Assembly: GCF_013376095.1 (NCBI RefSeq) | Contig: NZ_JAAMFN010000001.1 | Span: 62,001-126,000 of the forward strand | Direction: 5' to 3' | DNA from: Arthrobacter sp. SDTb3-6 | Lineage (GTDB): Bacteria > Actinomycetota > Actinomycetes > Actinomycetales > Micrococcaceae | DNA length: 64,000 nucleotides | In this document: in pieces, positions 63,552 to 64,000 of the stretch | How positions within the stretch are numbered: the stretch's first letter is position 1 | Layout: the number at the start of each line of letters is the position of its first letter | Notes under the pieces: generated by a model | The model's input: the letters and a program-made list of their open reading frames with translations, nothing else | Databases searched by the model: none | Told to the model about the DNA's origin: nothing | Translations under genes and position numbers: made by a program

Positions 63552-64000
63552 ATGGGAATCCGTAAATACAAGCCGACAACCCCGGGCCGTCGCGGCTCGA
63601 GCGTTGCCGACTTCACCGAAATCACGCGGTCGACGCCGGAGAAGTCTCTGGTCCGTCCCCTGCCCAAAAAGGGTGGCCGCAACAACACCGGTCGTATCAC
63701 GACGCGTCACAAGGGTGGTGGCCACAAGCGCCAGTACCGCCTGATTGACTTCCGTCGCCACGACAAGGACGGCGTCAACGCACGTGTGGCCGAGATCGAA
63801 TACGATCCCAACCGCACGGCACGCATTGCCCTCCTGCACTACGTTGATGGCACCAAGCGTTACATCATCGCGCCGAACAAGCTCAAGCAGGGCGACTTTG
63901 TTGAAGCCGGCCCCGCGGCCGACATCAAGCCTGGCAACAACCTGCCGCTGCGCAACATCCCGGTGGGTACCGTTATCCACGCCGTGGAGCTGCGTCCCGG
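63552..64000 (+). CDS. rplB: 50S ribosomal protein L2, N-terminal part
   Basis: The first 149 residues of L2, cut by the window end (full length is about 279). [40 protein letters not shown] and [19 protein letters not shown] identify it. It binds 23S rRNA and supports subunit joining and peptidyl transfer. ATG at 63552 with GAGGA upstream, 30 nt after the L23 stop. Confidence 0.97.
   Translation, partial: MGIRKYKPTTPGRRGSSVADFTEITRSTPEKSLVRPLPKKGGRNNTGRITTRHKGGGHKRQYRLIDFRRHDKDGVNARVAEIEYDPNRTARIALLHYVDGTKRYIIAPNKLKQGDFVEAGPAADIKPGNNLPLRNIPVGTVIHAVELRP

Overview
The window is a chromosomal segment from a high-GC Gram-positive actinobacterium, most likely Micrococcaceae of the Arthrobacter type. 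The evidence is very GC-rich third codon positions, a mycothiol synthase gene, an actinobacterial GlnR (Asp50) next to it, MutT1 next to PPK1, HadA/HadB-like dehydratases, and gene order around tRNA-Trp-secE-nusG-rplK-rplA, rplJ-rplL, rpoB-rpoC, rpsL-rpsG-fusA-tuf and rpsJ-rplC-rplD-rplW-rplB. The species cannot be named from sequence reading alone.

Layout. 1-660: end of an IS1182-type insertion sequence, cut by the window edge. 661-8366: DEAD-box RNA helicase with a long leader, tRNA-Thr and tRNA-Met, a NAD(P)-binding protein, a CPA1 Na+/H+ antiporter, a CitE-like lyase, a DUF2797 protein and a small membrane protein. 8477-10688: drug exporter and divergent TetR repressor sharing a double palindromic operator. 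10780-14145: overlapping hadA-hadB-MFS-murB cluster. 14382-16689: fatty acid desaturase and an AlkZ-like protein. 16721-24722 (minus strand): asd, DHFR, thyA, mutT1, ppk1, mshD, glnR. 24890-30477: membrane protein, a 37-residue membrane peptide, a nitrobindin-like protein, YgfZ, PadR with its exporter, and an acetyltransferase. 30624-35685: pfkA, then a PspC/LiaF-like membrane protein divergent from a PspC-domain histidine kinase and LuxR-type regulator. 35696-36928: aminotransferase. 37228-59029: the transcription/translation block (tRNA-Trp, secE, nusG, L11, L1, L10, L7/L12, rpoB, rpoC, S12, S7, EF-G, EF-Tu), interrupted by two acetyltransferases, a thiolase-YbaK pair and a patatin-like lipase. 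59300-60903: a complete IS110-family element with a structured non-coding left end. 61079-64000: start of the S10 ribosomal protein operon.

Working together. Housekeeping information processing dominates: RNA polymerase core subunits, NusG, ribosomal proteins and elongation factors, each preceded by leaders or intercistronic hairpins that probably tune expression. The minus-strand block joins folate/dTMP synthesis (thyA-folA), oxidised-nucleotide clean-up plus polyphosphate metabolism (mutT1-ppk1), redox thiol synthesis (mshD) and nitrogen control (glnR). Two exporter/repressor pairs and a PspC-type envelope-stress system give stress responses.

Strongest second-look items: (1) the hairpin-rich region in front of the IS110 recombinase, a candidate bridge RNA; (2) ribosomal protein L4 with an extra C-terminal module resembling the actinobacterial 'sunset' domain; (3) at least eleven genes whose start codon lies 6-7 nt after a TANNNT box, implying leaderless mRNAs and resetting several starts; (4) an unannotated 37-residue membrane peptide; (5) three 11-bp direct repeats between the divergent PspC/LiaF and kinase genes. 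Nothing here is clearly a new defence or biosynthetic system. No CRISPR array, phage or integrase gene was seen.
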